Origin: a virus
Reading direction: 5' to 3' (one strand)
IMG/VR virus record: IMGVR_UViG_3300042698_000029
Location: 62,001 to 126,000 of that record
DNA length: 64,000 nt
The position numbers and the translations under genes were made by a program. Under the pieces are notes generated by a model. The model was not told the DNA's origin. It made no database searches and was given only the letters and a program-made list of their open reading frames with translations. Positions 1-8,956 of the stretch are shown here, one piece after another (position 1 is the stretch's first letter; every line of letters starts with the position of its first letter).

Positions 1-117
1 GCCGTCTTCGATCCAGCCGCACAGAACGATGTACGGTTCGGGTTGGTCCCAGACGTAGAGGCGCTCTGCGGTCCCTGTTTCCAGGTCGAAGCCTACGATC
101 CTCTTCTTCGGGTTCAT
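1..117 (-). CDS. DNA polymerase / 3'-5' exonuclease-like protein, N-terminal fragment
   Basis: An ATG at 117 opens a frame that runs off the left edge; only 39 residues are present. The peptide contains IVGFDLETGTA, the Asp-x-Glu pattern of exonuclease motif I in DnaQ-like and family A polymerase proofreading domains. GGAGGAGA precedes the start, and the ATG overlaps the stop of the upstream gene as ATGA, so translation is probably coupled. Placement after primase-helicase and recombination genes fits a replication polymerase. With only the first motif visible it could also be a stand-alone exonuclease. Confidence 0.55.
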   Translation of the reverse strand, partial: MNPKKRIVGFDLETGTAERLYVWDQPEPYIVLCGWIEDG

Positions 118-1052
118 CTCTCCTCCTCACAGGGGCAGTTGCGCAGGTGCCTCGGACGTTCCTCGTCCAGTGCCCGGATCCCCCACAGCTGTTCCCAGCG
201 CCGGATGGTGCCATGTGCCTTGGCATCATCGCCGGGACACCCCGGGTCGAGTCCTCCGATACGCATGTGGAACGGTGTCTCGCCTGGTAGCGGGACCGCT
301 GCCTGGTGGGTTTTGAGCAGCGCCAGAGAGCTTCCCCCGAGCCGCATGCGCGTCTCGGGGTCCAGGTCAAAGCGTGGGTCGAACTCTTTACGGATCCTCT
401 TGCGATGATAAGAGGCCCAGGGATCCAGGGGTACGACCGCTCCGTGTGAGATGTCGCACTCCTGTGGGTAGAACCATTCGCCTTTCTCCGGCTTTTTCAG
501 CAGGTCACGGGGTACGCCGGAGATGCGGGAGAGCAGGGCGGCGGGAACCTTGGCGGAGGCGAAGAGGGTGACGGTCTGCCGGTAGGCCGTCATGCCGTCG
601 GCGGAGGCGTCGAGCAGGTCGCGTACTACCTCCGACGAGCAGGTGCCCAGGACGCGGCTGGCCGGGGCCGAGGGTACGGGGATCATCCACTTGGTGACGG
701 TGCTGGAGGCGACGCCGGTGAGGGCGGCCAGGTGCGGGGCGGAGAACAGGCGCAGCACGGACAGGACTTCGACGGCCTGGCGGACGGTGTCGCGCGAGGT
801 GGACTTGCGCTTGCTCATGCGGTGCGCCCACCAGGCCAGGGCCAGGATCTCGCCCAGTTCGGAGCGGGTGTAGCGGTAGGTGTAGTGGGCGTCGTTCTTG
901 GCGGTCCGGGCCTTCTTTCCCGCGACCGATCCCGGGGCTGTGGACGCCCGCCTGACGGCGTCCTCCATGTAGGTGAGTGTCTGGGGAGGGAGGAGTCCGC
1001 CGAGGGCCTGTGCGACGCGTCCAGAGGCGGTGACGGGCCGGGCCTGCCCCAT
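114..1052 (-). CDS. Hypothetical protein with helix-turn-helix-like segment
   Basis: A 312-residue protein I do not recognise. Around residues 100-125 the stretch FSAPHLAALTGVASSTVTKW has the pattern of a helix-turn-helix (Ala/Leu core, Gly turn, Ser-Ser-Thr-Val recognition helix), so DNA binding is an inference. The N-terminus is basic and the C-terminus Cys/Arg-rich (CPCEEER). A strong Shine-Dalgarno (GGAGGGAGGAG) precedes the ATG. It lies between the primase-helicase and the polymerase-like gene and overlaps the latter by four bases, which suggests a role in replication or its control. Confidence 0.6.
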   Translation of the reverse strand: MGQARPVTASGRVAQALGGLLPPQTLTYMEDAVRRASTAPGSVAGKKARTAKNDAHYTYRYTRSELGEILALAWWAHRMSKRKSTSRDTVRQAVEVLSVLRLFSAPHLAALTGVASSTVTKWMIPVPSAPASRVLGTCSSEVVRDLLDASADGMTAYRQTVTLFASAKVPAALLSRISGVPRDLLKKPEKGEWFYPQECDISHGAVVPLDPWASYHRKRIRKEFDPRFDLDPETRMRLGGSSLALLKTHQAAVPLPGETPFHMRIGGLDPGCPGDDAKAHGTIRRWEQLWGIRALDEERPRHLRNCPCEEER

Positions 1053-1074
1053 GGCGGACTCCTCCCTCCGACAG

Positions 1075-3357
1075 TCACTTGCCCAGGTAGGTGATGTGCA
1101 CGGTGTCGCGCTTCTTGGGGTGCATCGCGGTCTGGATGATCGATGCCGTCTCCAGCGCCTTCAGGTGCTTCTTGAAGTCCGGGTAGTCCATGTTCCGGCG
1201 GAACCGGCGGAAGACGTCGGACTCGGTGATGACCCCTCGTTCGCCGAGCTCCTTGATCGTCGCAAGGATTCGTTCCTGTGCGTCGTACCCGGCGTTTCCG
1301 GTGATGCGGGTCGCCACGGTGTACGCCGACTGGAACCACTCCTCGGAGTACTGGATGGCCCGCAGCACGTGGTCGATGTCCACCCGGGGCTGCTGCTCGA
1401 CCATCGCGAAGAGGACCGACAGGCGCATCACCGCGAACGCCAGGCGGGCTGCGATCGGCCGGATCAGCTCCTTCATCGAGGGATCCGGGCAGTAGCGGAT
1501 CACGTAGTCCTGGAAGAGATTCCACCGCACGTTGGCTTCCGGGGTGAAACGGATCTTCTTGAACGCCCCCGGATCCAGTCCCCGTTCGTTGTGCCAGTAC
1601 GAGCGGGCGGCGCACAGTTCGTGGATCAGCTTGTCGCGCTCCGGGTCACCGAAGAGGTCGTCTTCGTCGTCTCCGGTGAGGTCCAGGTACAGGCTGCCCT
1701 CGACCGGCTCGCCCGGGTCCGCGACGGCGTACAGGAAGCGGGTCAGGAAGCCTGACTTGATCAAGTCCTCGGTCAGGACCCGGGTCATCCGGTCCGTGGT
1801 GGCGCAGGCGTACAGCACGAAGTTGGTGGTGGCCTCCTCGACAGTGTCGCCGTCGCCCTGCTCCTCGGCGGATCCGTCGCCGACGCGGATGCGCTTGGGC
1901 ACCCGGCCGTTGAACAGGTCCGTGAGAACTTCCAGCGTGCCGGACTTGGCCGGGCTCTTGAAGATCTCCTCGAACATGCCGTCGGCTTCGTCGCGGGCCA
2001 CGAGCGAGGACCGGCCGCTGCGTCCGGCAAGGGAGACCGACAGGGCCTCCTTGGTGAAGTCGGAGGCGATGTAGTAGCTGGAGAACTTGCGGTCGTGGGT
2101 GGATGCCAGGGCGTCCTTGGCGAGGTTCATGGCTGTGGTCTTGCGGGCCCAGGTCGTGGGGCCCAGCACCATGCCCCACAGGGTCAGACGGTCTCCGTTG
2201 GGGCAGGCGCCGAACTCTCCGAAGATGGACGACAGGATGATCGCCGCGTTCAGCCGGTGGTAGATGTGCGGGGCGTCGGTCTGCGTGGAGGCCCACCTCT
2301 CGTACCGGCTGATGAAGCTCTCCGGTCCCAGCTGCATGGCCTCTTCGTCGGAGATGAACTCCGGCCGGGGGATCTCCGGGGATCCTCCGGTGACCGACAG
2401 CATGGAGGTGACGCGTTCGCGCATCCGGGGAACGGCGACGTTGGCCGGGTCGGTGTAGAGGCGCAGGACGTCCTTCCACGTCTTGACCTCGCCATCGGTA
2501 TCGCCTCCCCACTTGCTGCTGGGGTCGCGGTGCGGGTTGCAGGCCGCCTCCCACGCCATGTGCAGCGCGGTGGGCTTGGACACGCCGTGCTGCGAGAGCA
2601 GTGCCAGCAGCCGGTCAAGGCCGTCCTGCTCGCGCCGTACGGACCGGCCACCGCACAGCTCCTCGACGGGGCGGGACACCTTCCGTACGGCGCGGGACTC
2701 CAGCATGGAGGCGGTGGTGCACCACCAGCTCTCCGGCATCGGCTCCAGAGGAATCCCGGCTTCTTCGTCCGAGAGATCGGGGTAGGCCGACCGCAGGGAC
2801 TCGCGCGTCATGGGCATCCCGAACCGGACGACCTCGACCTCGCAGCCCCGGGAGGAGTTCGCCGAGCCCGGTACCCGCATCTGGGTGAGGGAGGCGTAGG
2901 AGTCGGTAAGGCAGCCGTCGGTTACGTGGTGGTAGGCCAGGGCCTGGGAAGTGCGCTCCGCCTCGGCGGCCCCGGGGCTGTCGGTGACCCAGTACACCTG
3001 GTGTTCGCCGGGTGCCGTGGCCACCACGATGGTGGGTTCGGCCAGCAGCTTGGCCAGGCCCATCGTTCCCGTGGAGGCGCTGGCGGCCCACCGGCGGCCG
3101 ATGTATTTCTCCTCCACCGCCATGGGTGCCGTGAACAGGCAGGGCGTGGTGAACAGGTCGATCTTCTCGTTGGAGTTGCACCACGCGATCAGCTGTTCGC
3201 GCTGGGAGGGCCAGGCGAAGGAGTGGTGCTGGGTGGGACCGGCTTTGGGGTTGTACGCGCCGCCCGGGTAGCAGGAGATGGTGATGTATCCCAGGTCGGT
3301 CCCCTGGGAGTCGCCAACGGGGAAGAGCGTGTCGAAAAAGACAGGGGTGAAGCTCAC
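1075..3357 (-). CDS. Primase-helicase-like replication protein (AEP-like N-terminus, DUF3987-like ATPase)
   Basis: A 760-residue protein. The N-terminal third has features of archaeo-eukaryotic-type primases: an HQVYWVTD strand, then SLTQMRVPGSANSS, resembling the conserved R-x-PG-x-x-N segment. The central part has a P-loop, GPTTWARKTT (about residue 400), followed by LVARDEADGMFEE as Walker B. The C-terminus ends in a winged-helix-like region. Known proteins of this build prime and unwind plasmid or phage origins. It is the first of three DUF3987-like P-loop proteins in the window. It sits directly upstream of the HTH and polymerase-like genes, consistent with a replisome operon. Confidence 0.65.
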   Translation of the reverse strand: MSFTPVFFDTLFPVGDSQGTDLGYITISCYPGGAYNPKAGPTQHHSFAWPSQREQLIAWCNSNEKIDLFTTPCLFTAPMAVEEKYIGRRWAASASTGTMGLAKLLAEPTIVVATAPGEHQVYWVTDSPGAAEAERTSQALAYHHVTDGCLTDSYASLTQMRVPGSANSSRGCEVEVVRFGMPMTRESLRSAYPDLSDEEAGIPLEPMPESWWCTTASMLESRAVRKVSRPVEELCGGRSVRREQDGLDRLLALLSQHGVSKPTALHMAWEAACNPHRDPSSKWGGDTDGEVKTWKDVLRLYTDPANVAVPRMRERVTSMLSVTGGSPEIPRPEFISDEEAMQLGPESFISRYERWASTQTDAPHIYHRLNAAIILSSIFGEFGACPNGDRLTLWGMVLGPTTWARKTTAMNLAKDALASTHDRKFSSYYIASDFTKEALSVSLAGRSGRSSLVARDEADGMFEEIFKSPAKSGTLEVLTDLFNGRVPKRIRVGDGSAEEQGDGDTVEEATTNFVLYACATTDRMTRVLTEDLIKSGFLTRFLYAVADPGEPVEGSLYLDLTGDDEDDLFGDPERDKLIHELCAARSYWHNERGLDPGAFKKIRFTPEANVRWNLFQDYVIRYCPDPSMKELIRPIAARLAFAVMRLSVLFAMVEQQPRVDIDHVLRAIQYSEEWFQSAYTVATRITGNAGYDAQERILATIKELGERGVITESDVFRRFRRNMDYPDFKKHLKALETASIIQTAMHPKKRDTVHITYLGK

Positions 3358-3386
3358 GGAGTTCTCCTTATGTCCTGGTCAGGGAA

Positions 3387-3428
3387 CCACGAGGGCGGGA
3401 AGGAATGATCTCCTTCCCGCCCTCGTGG
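3387..3428 (-). terminator. Strong hairpin between replication operons
   Basis: Two perfect 18-base arms (3387-3404 and 3411-3428) enclose a six-base loop just after the stop of the 3468 gene. There is no long T tract, as is usual for high-GC actinomycete terminators. Confidence 0.6.
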
Positions 3429-3467
3429 TGTGCCGTTCCCTGACGGGGGGACGTCAGATTTTTCAGG

Positions 3468-4895
3468 CTACGCCTCGTTGGTCGCGAGGTGCCACGCCGA
3501 GTCGGCGCCGTAGCGGAGCTGGACGAGTTCGCCGGACTCGGAGTCCACGTCGAGGGTGTCCACGACGGTTCCCGGGGTGACCGGGGTGTCGCCGATGGCG
3601 AGGAGACCGACGTGGTGCCACTGCACCTGGTAGTGAGGGGTGGCGTCCTTGCCCTCTTCCTTCACCGAGAGCATCCGGTTGGGGACCGGCGCGATGGTGC
3701 GGGGCGAGAGGCGCTCGGAGCGGATGAGGTCCTTGGGGTCCTGCGAGGAGGAGTCCTTGGGGGCCGGGACCTTGGCGAGGTGGGTGTACTCGGAGCCGTT
3801 GAAGGTCAGGATCTCGGTGCCCGGCTTCTGGCCGTAACCGGTCTCGCTGTCGAAGATCGGGTCGTCGCTTCCGAAGGTGGCCTTGCCTCCCTGGGTGTGC
3901 TCCATCTCGTCGCCGTGCTCGTTCTTGAAGACGGCCCCGGCGACGGTGGCCTCGTTGCGGGCGGGGTTGTAGTAGGTGAGCTTGAGGAACCGGGCGCGGG
4001 CCAGGCGGGCTTCGGTGTCGATGGCGGCAGCCTTCTGGTCGTCGTCCAGGCTGCTGCTGTCGAGCTCGTTGTTGAGCTTCTCCACGGCCTTGTTGACGGC
4101 CTTCTCCAGGCCAGCCTCGTCGTAGACGGGGCGCAGGACGGTGGTGTTGCCGTCGTCGTCGGAGTGGATCGCGTACTCCGGGTCGTCCAGCATCTCGTCC
4201 TCGACCTTGGTAACCACCGTGTAGGGCAGGTCGGAGAAGTGGTGGCCGTTGACGGGGGAGACCAGGGCGCAGTATTCGCCGTAGACGGCGGGGAGGGAGA
4301 ATTCCTTCTCCCGGGCGGGGGCGTGGTACAGCTGGCCCATGAAGACCTGGTACTCCAGCTGCTCCGGCAGGGTGGACCAGGAGACCTTCTGACCGCCCTG
4401 GGTGGCGAGCCCGGTGCCGACGACGAGACGCTGGAGGGTGGAGACCGGCGGCTTGGCATTGGGGTTGGGCTTGCGGTTGGACTCGCGCGGCTTGAACTTC
4501 TTGTCGAGGTACAGCCGGAAGGGCCACTGGCGTCCGCCGAAGGCGTTGGTCAGGAAGGCGGCGGAGACGATGATCTGCGGGTTCTCGGAGTCGTAGTACG
4601 GGTCGCCGGGCTCCTTGGCGACGGCCATCTGGATCTCGAAGGGGAGCCAGGTGTCGACGGGCGCCGGGATCGCGTTGGCGAAGTTGACGACGGGGACGAA
4701 GGCGTCGTCGGTGATCTCGATCAGGTCGTCATCGTCGTCGCCGTCGTCCTCGGGGGCGCTGTCCGGGGTGGTGTCCTCCGGGGCGCTGTCCTGCGGCTCG
4801 TTGTCGAAGCTGGGGTCGTCGTCGGTGGACTCGCTGAGGGCGTCCTCGGGAAGGTCCATCACGTCGTCGTTCGGGGTCTCGGTTGCGGTGCTCAT
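3468..4895 (-). CDS. Hypothetical protein with acidic N-terminus
   Basis: A 475-residue product, starting at the ATG at 4895 because CGGAGGAG lies just upstream; an in-frame upstream ATG at 4970 lacks a ribosome site. The first 80 residues are strongly acidic and disordered-looking (runs of Asp/Glu/Ser). The rest is mixed alpha/beta without a motif I can name. It is followed by a large hairpin and preceded by the RecT-like and nuclease genes, so a role in recombination, for example single-strand DNA handling, is a context-based guess only. Confidence 0.6.
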   Translation of the reverse strand: MSTATETPNDDVMDLPEDALSESTDDDPSFDNEPQDSAPEDTTPDSAPEDDGDDDDDLIEITDDAFVPVVNFANAIPAPVDTWLPFEIQMAVAKEPGDPYYDSENPQIIVSAAFLTNAFGGRQWPFRLYLDKKFKPRESNRKPNPNAKPPVSTLQRLVVGTGLATQGGQKVSWSTLPEQLEYQVFMGQLYHAPAREKEFSLPAVYGEYCALVSPVNGHHFSDLPYTVVTKVEDEMLDDPEYAIHSDDDGNTTVLRPVYDEAGLEKAVNKAVEKLNNELDSSSLDDDQKAAAIDTEARLARARFLKLTYYNPARNEATVAGAVFKNEHGDEMEHTQGGKATFGSDDPIFDSETGYGQKPGTEILTFNGSEYTHLAKVPAPKDSSSQDPKDLIRSERLSPRTIAPVPNRMLSVKEEGKDATPHYQVQWHHVGLLAIGDTPVTPGTVVDTLDVDSESGELVQLRYGADSAWHLATNEA

Positions 4896-4962
4896 GGCTT
4901 CTCCTCCGGTGCGATCGGTCTTGCTGCCTGTGCCGGGCTTCGTGCGGGGGTTCGTGCTGCTG

Positions 4963-6003
4963 CTAGGCAAGGGTCTTCTCCAGGATGGCCATGGCGCCTC
5001 GCAGCGGGCGGCTGGCTTCCTTGCCGCCGGGTTCGAGGGCGGGGATGTTGACGGTTTCGCTCTCGTTGCCGTTGCGTGCCATCTCCGCCTTCAGCTTGTT
5101 CAGCTCCGTCCGGACGTCGGCGCTGCTCTTGCCGTCGCGGTGGGCGTTCTTGACGAGGGTCAGCGCGCTGGCGAAGATCTCCTGCGCTGGGCGCTTGCCG
5201 GTGGTCTTCACGGGGGTCGCCGGGGTCTTGGCAGCGGGAGTGGTGACGGCGGCCTTCACCGACAGGGGCGCCTTGGCTGCGGCGGGTGCCGTGGCCGGTG
5301 CGGTCTTCTTCGGGGCGGACGCCAGCACCTTGTCGGGGTTGGGCTCGGAGACGGTGAGCGACTTCTCCGGCGTGGGGATGGCCCGGGAGTACTGGGCGGT
5401 GGTGATGATCGGGGTGCCGTCCTCGGACACGTCGGCCCCCAGCTCTTCCGGGGTGTACTTGGCGACGCCGAGGACTTCACCGCACGCCATACGGACGCAT
5501 TCGGCGTCGGCGCGGTGGCGGAGCATCGCCCGGGTGAAGCGGTACCAGGCGGCCATCTTCTTCGAGGAGTCGTACAGCCCGGCGCTCTTGGCCTGGCCCA
5601 GGGACCAGGTGACGGAGTGCTCGTACCCCGGGTCGTCCTTGCGGACGATGGTGGTGGTGATCCGGTAGTCGTCCTTGCCGGGGACGCCCTCTTCCTTGTG
5701 ACGGACCGTGTGGCCGAACATCCGCGCCCGCATGATCATGTAGTCGGCGGATGCGCTGATCTTCGGGCCGTTCTGGCCCTCCACGATGTAGAGGTTGTTG
5801 ACGGCGGTGACGTAACCCATTTCGAGCTCGTTGGCCGCCATGAGGAACAGGAAGCAGTTCTGCTTCTTGCCTCGCAGCATCGGGGGGACGAGGTCGGATT
5901 CCGAGAACCGTTCCGCCAGGTCGTCCATTCCCTGGAACGTGCTGGTCTGCACAGCCGCGAGACCCGACGGTCCGATGCTGGACAGCTCCGTACTTGCGCT
6001 CAT
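4963..6003 (-). CDS. RecT/Bet-like single-strand annealing protein
   Basis: A 346-residue protein whose first 200 residues follow the RecT/Bet order: N-terminal helix, NNLYIVEGQNGPKISASADY, a central TWSLGQAKSAGL segment, then AWYRFTRAMLRHRADAECVR and GVAKYTPEELG near the end of the domain. These proteins anneal complementary strands during recombination and replication restart. The C-terminal 130 residues are Ala/Pro/Lys-rich and probably a flexible tail. The start at 6003 is chosen for AAGGAGGG; an upstream ATG at 6126 overlaps the nuclease stop but has no clear ribosome site. The perfect palindrome TGTCCGGACA (6093-6102) in the gap may be an operator. Confidence 0.7.
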   Translation of the reverse strand: MSASTELSSIGPSGLAAVQTSTFQGMDDLAERFSESDLVPPMLRGKKQNCFLFLMAANELEMGYVTAVNNLYIVEGQNGPKISASADYMIMRARMFGHTVRHKEEGVPGKDDYRITTTIVRKDDPGYEHSVTWSLGQAKSAGLYDSSKKMAAWYRFTRAMLRHRADAECVRMACGEVLGVAKYTPEELGADVSEDGTPIITTAQYSRAIPTPEKSLTVSEPNPDKVLASAPKKTAPATAPAAAKAPLSVKAAVTTPAAKTPATPVKTTGKRPAQEIFASALTLVKNAHRDGKSSADVRTELNKLKAEMARNGNESETVNIPALEPGGKEASRPLRGAMAILEKTLA

Positions 6004-6122
6004 TCGCTTTCCCTCCTTCACAAGGGTTTCCCACGAATTTCCGACTGTGCCGTGATTCGGATCTCGTGTTCTTCTGACAGCCAGCTTACCGGTGTCCGGA
6101 CAGTTTTGGACTGTGTGCTCCA

Positions 6123-6854
6123 TCACACCCGGAGCGTCTTGCAGGTGTAGCAGTCACTTCCGATGGCAAGGCTGGTCACTCCGAAGATGCGCAGCTTCTC
6201 GGCGGTCCGCGCCACTCGGTCGATGACCCCGAGAGCCCGGTCCCGGTCGTAGCGGCGCGTGACGGTGCTGATCTCACCGAGGTCGTCCGAGTACCGGGGA
6301 AGGATGACCAGACTAACCGCTTCGACCGGTTTGCCCGACCTCTCCACACCGAGGCCGTAGAGCATCGTCTGATCCCACATCTTCTCCAGGCGCGGATCCT
6401 GGAGGCCTTCGGTCCGGGCAAGTTCCTCCTGATGAAGGAGCTTGTGGACGGCTTCCTTGTCGAGCTTGGTCTTGTAGTCGACCACCTCCGCCCACTCGGG
6501 GACGTAGCAGTCGGTGTGACCCCACACGTCTCCGAGGCCCGGGATGGCCGCGATCATCAGGGTGAGCTCACGGAGGGTGAAGACCTCGGCCTCCAGAGCC
6601 TCCATCGCGCGGTCGAGCTTCTCGTGAATGGCGGTGCCGACCCAGGCCGCGTAGGAAAAGCGGCGGCGTACCGAGACGCGGGACGTGCCTTTCTGGACGA
6701 GGAGAATTTTCTCCCCGAGACAGAACTCGCACCGTTCACCGAGTTCGCTGGGGCCCAGCATCTTCTGCTGGTCACGGGCGGATCTCCCAGAAATTGCGGA
6801 AACCACCAGAGTGTTGGTGCGTTTGGCTCTTGATTCCAGTTCAGTTTGATCCAC
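6123..6854 (-). CDS. Cas4/RecB-type PD-(D/E)XK nuclease with Cys pairs
   Basis: A 243-residue protein. The motif order fits the RecB/Cas4 nuclease fold: a Cys pair (CEFC, residue about 42), GTAIHEKLDRAM (the His-containing helix), GHTDCYVPEWAE with the catalytic Asp, then VVDYKTK supplying the (D/E)XK residues, and a final Cys pair (CYTC) that could complete an iron-sulfur site as in Cas4. It sits directly upstream of the RecT-like gene. An exonuclease paired with an annealase is the standard phage/plasmid recombination duo (RecE-RecT, Exo-Bet). No cas1/cas2 or CRISPR repeats are nearby, so an adaptation role is unlikely. Confidence 0.7.
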   Translation of the reverse strand: MDQTELESRAKRTNTLVVSAISGRSARDQQKMLGPSELGERCEFCLGEKILLVQKGTSRVSVRRRFSYAAWVGTAIHEKLDRAMEALEAEVFTLRELTLMIAAIPGLGDVWGHTDCYVPEWAEVVDYKTKLDKEAVHKLLHQEELARTEGLQDPRLEKMWDQTMLYGLGVERSGKPVEAVSLVILPRYSDDLGEISTVTRRYDRDRALGVIDRVARTAEKLRIFGVTSLAIGSDCYTCKTLRV

Positions 6855-6904
6855 GGAAAGAGCCTAGACCCGGGGTCTGACAATGCCCAGGGACGTGCAT
6901 TCGG

Positions 6905-7609
6905 CTAAGGTGTGACGTTCCTCTCATTCAATAGGGCCTTCATCTTTTCTGGGTTGCCGAAGGCCGTGGCGTAGCGGTCGTACAGCTCGCGTGAGGCCAC
7001 GGACCCCCAATGCCGGTCGAGGCGCTCCTGGGGTGCGTGGTGCAGGTGGTACAGGACCTGGGTGCCCTGTGCCGGTACCCCGGCCAGCGTCCGCAGAGCC
7101 AGCGCCCAGGACTCGTCCTCCTGACCGAATCCCGTGAAGCGCTCGTCCATGGGGACGGCCTCGTACAGCTGCCGGGGCAGGACGGTGATGCCTCCTCCTT
7201 CGCAGCCCTTGTACAGGCCCTGGTCGAGGTTGCCGTCCATCATCTGCATCCAGGGCTCGGCCCCGGCGAGGATCTTCTTGGTGGTCGGCTCGTTGAACCT
7301 GCACACCAGGTTGTGCGGCATGGCCCACCGGCAGTACTCGCCCTGGAGCCGGACGGCCCCCACCGCTACGTCGATCCCCTGACAGAAGACATCGGCGTCG
7401 GTGATGACGAGGATGCCCTCGGGGTTCACGGCGTCGAGGATCCGGCGCACCGCGACGGCCTTGGACCAGGGCTCTTCGAGCGGGGCGGCGGGGGACGTGG
7501 CGATGCGCCAGCCACGGTGGTGTACCGCGTACTGGCGCATCGTCCACGCGCGCGCCGCCAGCCGGGCCGGATCGTTCCCCGCCCATGGGATGACGACAGT
7601 TACGTCCAT
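6905..7609 (-). CDS. GT-A glycosyltransferase (galactosyltransferase-like)
   Basis: A 234-residue protein with a GT-A fold signature: VTVVIPWAGND at the N-terminus for nucleotide binding, ILVITDADVF containing the Asp-x-Asp metal site, and GGGITVLPRQLYEAV followed by FTGFGQEDESWALALR, the C-terminal pattern of family 7-type galactosyltransferases. The Glu-Asp pair there usually carries the catalytic base. The start overlaps the preceding stop as TGATG. Its acceptor is unknown; it is separated from the larger glycosyltransferase cassette at 53.6-60.6 kb and sits among recombination genes. Confidence 0.75.
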   Translation of the reverse strand: MDVTVVIPWAGNDPARLAARAWTMRQYAVHHRGWRIATSPAAPLEEPWSKAVAVRRILDAVNPEGILVITDADVFCQGIDVAVGAVRLQGEYCRWAMPHNLVCRFNEPTTKKILAGAEPWMQMMDGNLDQGLYKGCEGGGITVLPRQLYEAVPMDERFTGFGQEDESWALALRTLAGVPAQGTQVLYHLHHAPQERLDRHWGSVASRELYDRYATAFGNPEKMKALLNERNVTP

Positions 7610-8061
7610 CAGTCGGTACCCTCCACGATCTCGTCCCCGGCCACGAACGGGTCAGCGAGCTTGCCGTCGGCGTCCAGGACCTTCTGCTTGGTCGAGGCTT
7701 TTCCGATCTTCACGGTCCAGTTCTCCGCCACTTCGCACAGGGACTTGTAGAGCGGGGAGTCCTCGCCGAACACCTCTTTGGCCAGAGTGGCGTCCGGCTT
7801 GACGACGGAGATCCTCCGCAGCTGCGTCTTGTTGAGAACCTTCTCAGCGAGCTGGCCCGAGAACCGGTTGGGTCGCGAAAGGACGACGCTGACGTCTCCG
7901 ACCACGCGCGTACCGGGACGCTTGGAGCGGTGACCCAGCTCCTCCTTGGCCTTCTCCAGCAGCCGCGCTACGGCGGCGTGGTGGGTGTGCAGGTGGTGGG
8001 CGTGCCTGGCCAGCTGGTCGTCGGTCAGCGTGGTGACGTCGATGTCCTCGAAGTTGCTCAT
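7609..8061 (-). CDS. Hypothetical protein
   Basis: A 150-residue product beginning at the ATG at 8061 (AAGGAG upstream). A His-rich helix (HAHHLHTHHAAVARLL) is followed by a coiled-coil-like stretch, then a beta-rich half with VVGDVSVVLSRPNRF. No family recognised. It overlaps the gene before it by four bases and the glycosyltransferase by one, so the three are likely co-translated. Confidence 0.55.
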   Translation of the reverse strand: MSNFEDIDVTTLTDDQLARHAHHLHTHHAAVARLLEKAKEELGHRSKRPGTRVVGDVSVVLSRPNRFSGQLAEKVLNKTQLRRISVVKPDATLAKEVFGEDSPLYKSLCEVAENWTVKIGKASTKQKVLDADGKLADPFVAGDEIVEGTD

Positions 8062-8612
8062 GTCGTGTTCTCCTTCTTCTGCCGTTGCCGGTCCCGGTAC
8101 TTCGCGACAGTCAGATTCCGGGACACCTTGCGCTTCTCTTCCAGCAGCGCTTCGCGCCGGGCCTCTTCCACCCGGATGCCTTCGCGGTACCGGTCGATCC
8201 TTTCCTCCGAGACCCGGATGGCCCGGGAGACCCTGCCCATCTCCAGCGTCCACTTGCGGCGGGCGCCGCCCATGCGGTTGAGGTAGTGCGCTTCCCCCCG
8301 CGATCCGTTCCGCTCCAGTACCGGCGCCACTTCGGGTGCCTCGGGAGGGACGGCATCGGCGTCTTCAACCACCCAGTGCCGGGCGTTGGGGCCGCCGAAG
8401 TTCACGGGTTGTCCGTCGTCGGTTGTTCCGGTCAGGGTGTGCGGGTCGGCCAGCTCGGTTTCCACGATCTTCACGGCCGTGCCCTGTGGGTGGTAGCGGT
8501 GCGCTACCGGGTACAGGGCCCCTTTCGTGCCGGTCACGTAGACCCAGAACGGCGGGGCCAGGCGGGAAAGTGTCCGCCTTACGGGGGAGGCTTCCTCCAC
8601 TGTGTTATCCAT
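8058..8612 (-). CDS. Hypothetical protein with C-terminal coiled coil
   Basis: A 184-residue product read from the ATG at 8612; an upstream in-frame start (8678) has no ribosome site. The N-terminal half is beta-rich with PPFWVYVTGTKGALYPVAH. The last 70 residues are charged and helical (Arg/Glu/Lys), suggesting a coiled coil. The ATG has no Shine-Dalgarno and a CTTATC box lies 13 bases upstream, so a very short or absent leader is possible. Function unknown. Confidence 0.5.
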   Translation of the reverse strand: MDNTVEEASPVRRTLSRLAPPFWVYVTGTKGALYPVAHRYHPQGTAVKIVETELADPHTLTGTTDDGQPVNFGGPNARHWVVEDADAVPPEAPEVAPVLERNGSRGEAHYLNRMGGARRKWTLEMGRVSRAIRVSEERIDRYREGIRVEEARREALLEEKRKVSRNLTVAKYRDRQRQKKENTT

Positions 8613-8624
8613 TCTACGGGTCCC

Positions 8625-8664
8625 GATAAGAATCTTCAGTCTACGGGAGAGTGATCCCGGACAC
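8625..8664 (-). promoter_or_regulatory. CTTATC box with upstream GTG-N6-GNCAC palindrome
   Basis: On the minus strand the box TTCTTATC (GATAAG at 8625-8630 on plus) lies just upstream of the 8612 start. GTGATCCCGGACAC at 8651-8664 fits the GTG-N6-GNCAC pattern reported for Streptomyces Crp sites. The same pair recurs upstream of other minus-strand genes. Confidence 0.4.
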
Positions 8665-8665
8665 A

Positions 8666-8700
8666 CCTGAGGCCTCACCTATTTCAGGTGAGGCCTCAGG
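8666..8700 (-). terminator. Perfect 15-bp hairpin terminator
   Basis: Arms 8666-8680 and 8686-8700 are fully complementary around a five-base loop, just downstream of the 47-residue gene at 8712. Confidence 0.65.
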
Positions 8701-8711
8701 GTTTTCGCAGA

Positions 8712-8855
8712 TCAGAGGGAGGGGCTCCAGTCGTACTCGTCGTCGTCAGGGTCGATGAACGCTGACTCCCGCGAGATGCGTCCTATGACCACGTCCTCAG
8801 CGCACAGTTCGTCGCCCAAGTCGTGCTCGTCCGTGAAGGCTTGTGGTGCGATCAT
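8712..8855 (-). CDS. Small acidic protein
   Basis: A 47-residue acidic peptide starting at the ATG at 8855 behind GAGGAGAG. It has an Asp-rich C-terminus (DPDDDEYDW). It is isolated between two hairpins, so probably a single transcription unit or an attenuated tail of the helicase message. Acidic mini-proteins of this kind can be DNA mimics or inhibitors, but nothing here proves that. Confidence 0.5.
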   Translation of the reverse strand: MIAPQAFTDEHDLGDELCAEDVVIGRISRESAFIDPDDDEYDWSPSL

Positions 8856-8878
8856 GTCTCTCTCCTCGTGCCAGAAGA

Positions 8879-8910
8879 CGGGCCCCCTCGCGCGATGACA
8901 AGGGGGCCCG
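8879..8910 (-). terminator. Hairpin after the UvrD-like helicase
   Basis: Ten-base GC arms (8879-8888, 8901-8910) 46 bases beyond the helicase stop. Confidence 0.55.
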
Positions 8911-8956
8911 GAAATGCAGACACTTCGAGGCTATCAGGGGGAGACGATCCGTGACG

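Noticed and set aside
4896-4970. Upstream start for the acidic protein
   Set aside because: The ATG at 4895 has a strong Shine-Dalgarno; the upstream one has none and adds unstructured sequence.
2095-5051. Long plus-strand frames opposite the primase-helicase and acidic-protein genes
   Set aside because: They mirror the minus-strand genes, lack ribosome sites and have low-complexity Arg/Gly/Val composition typical of antisense frames in GC-rich DNA.
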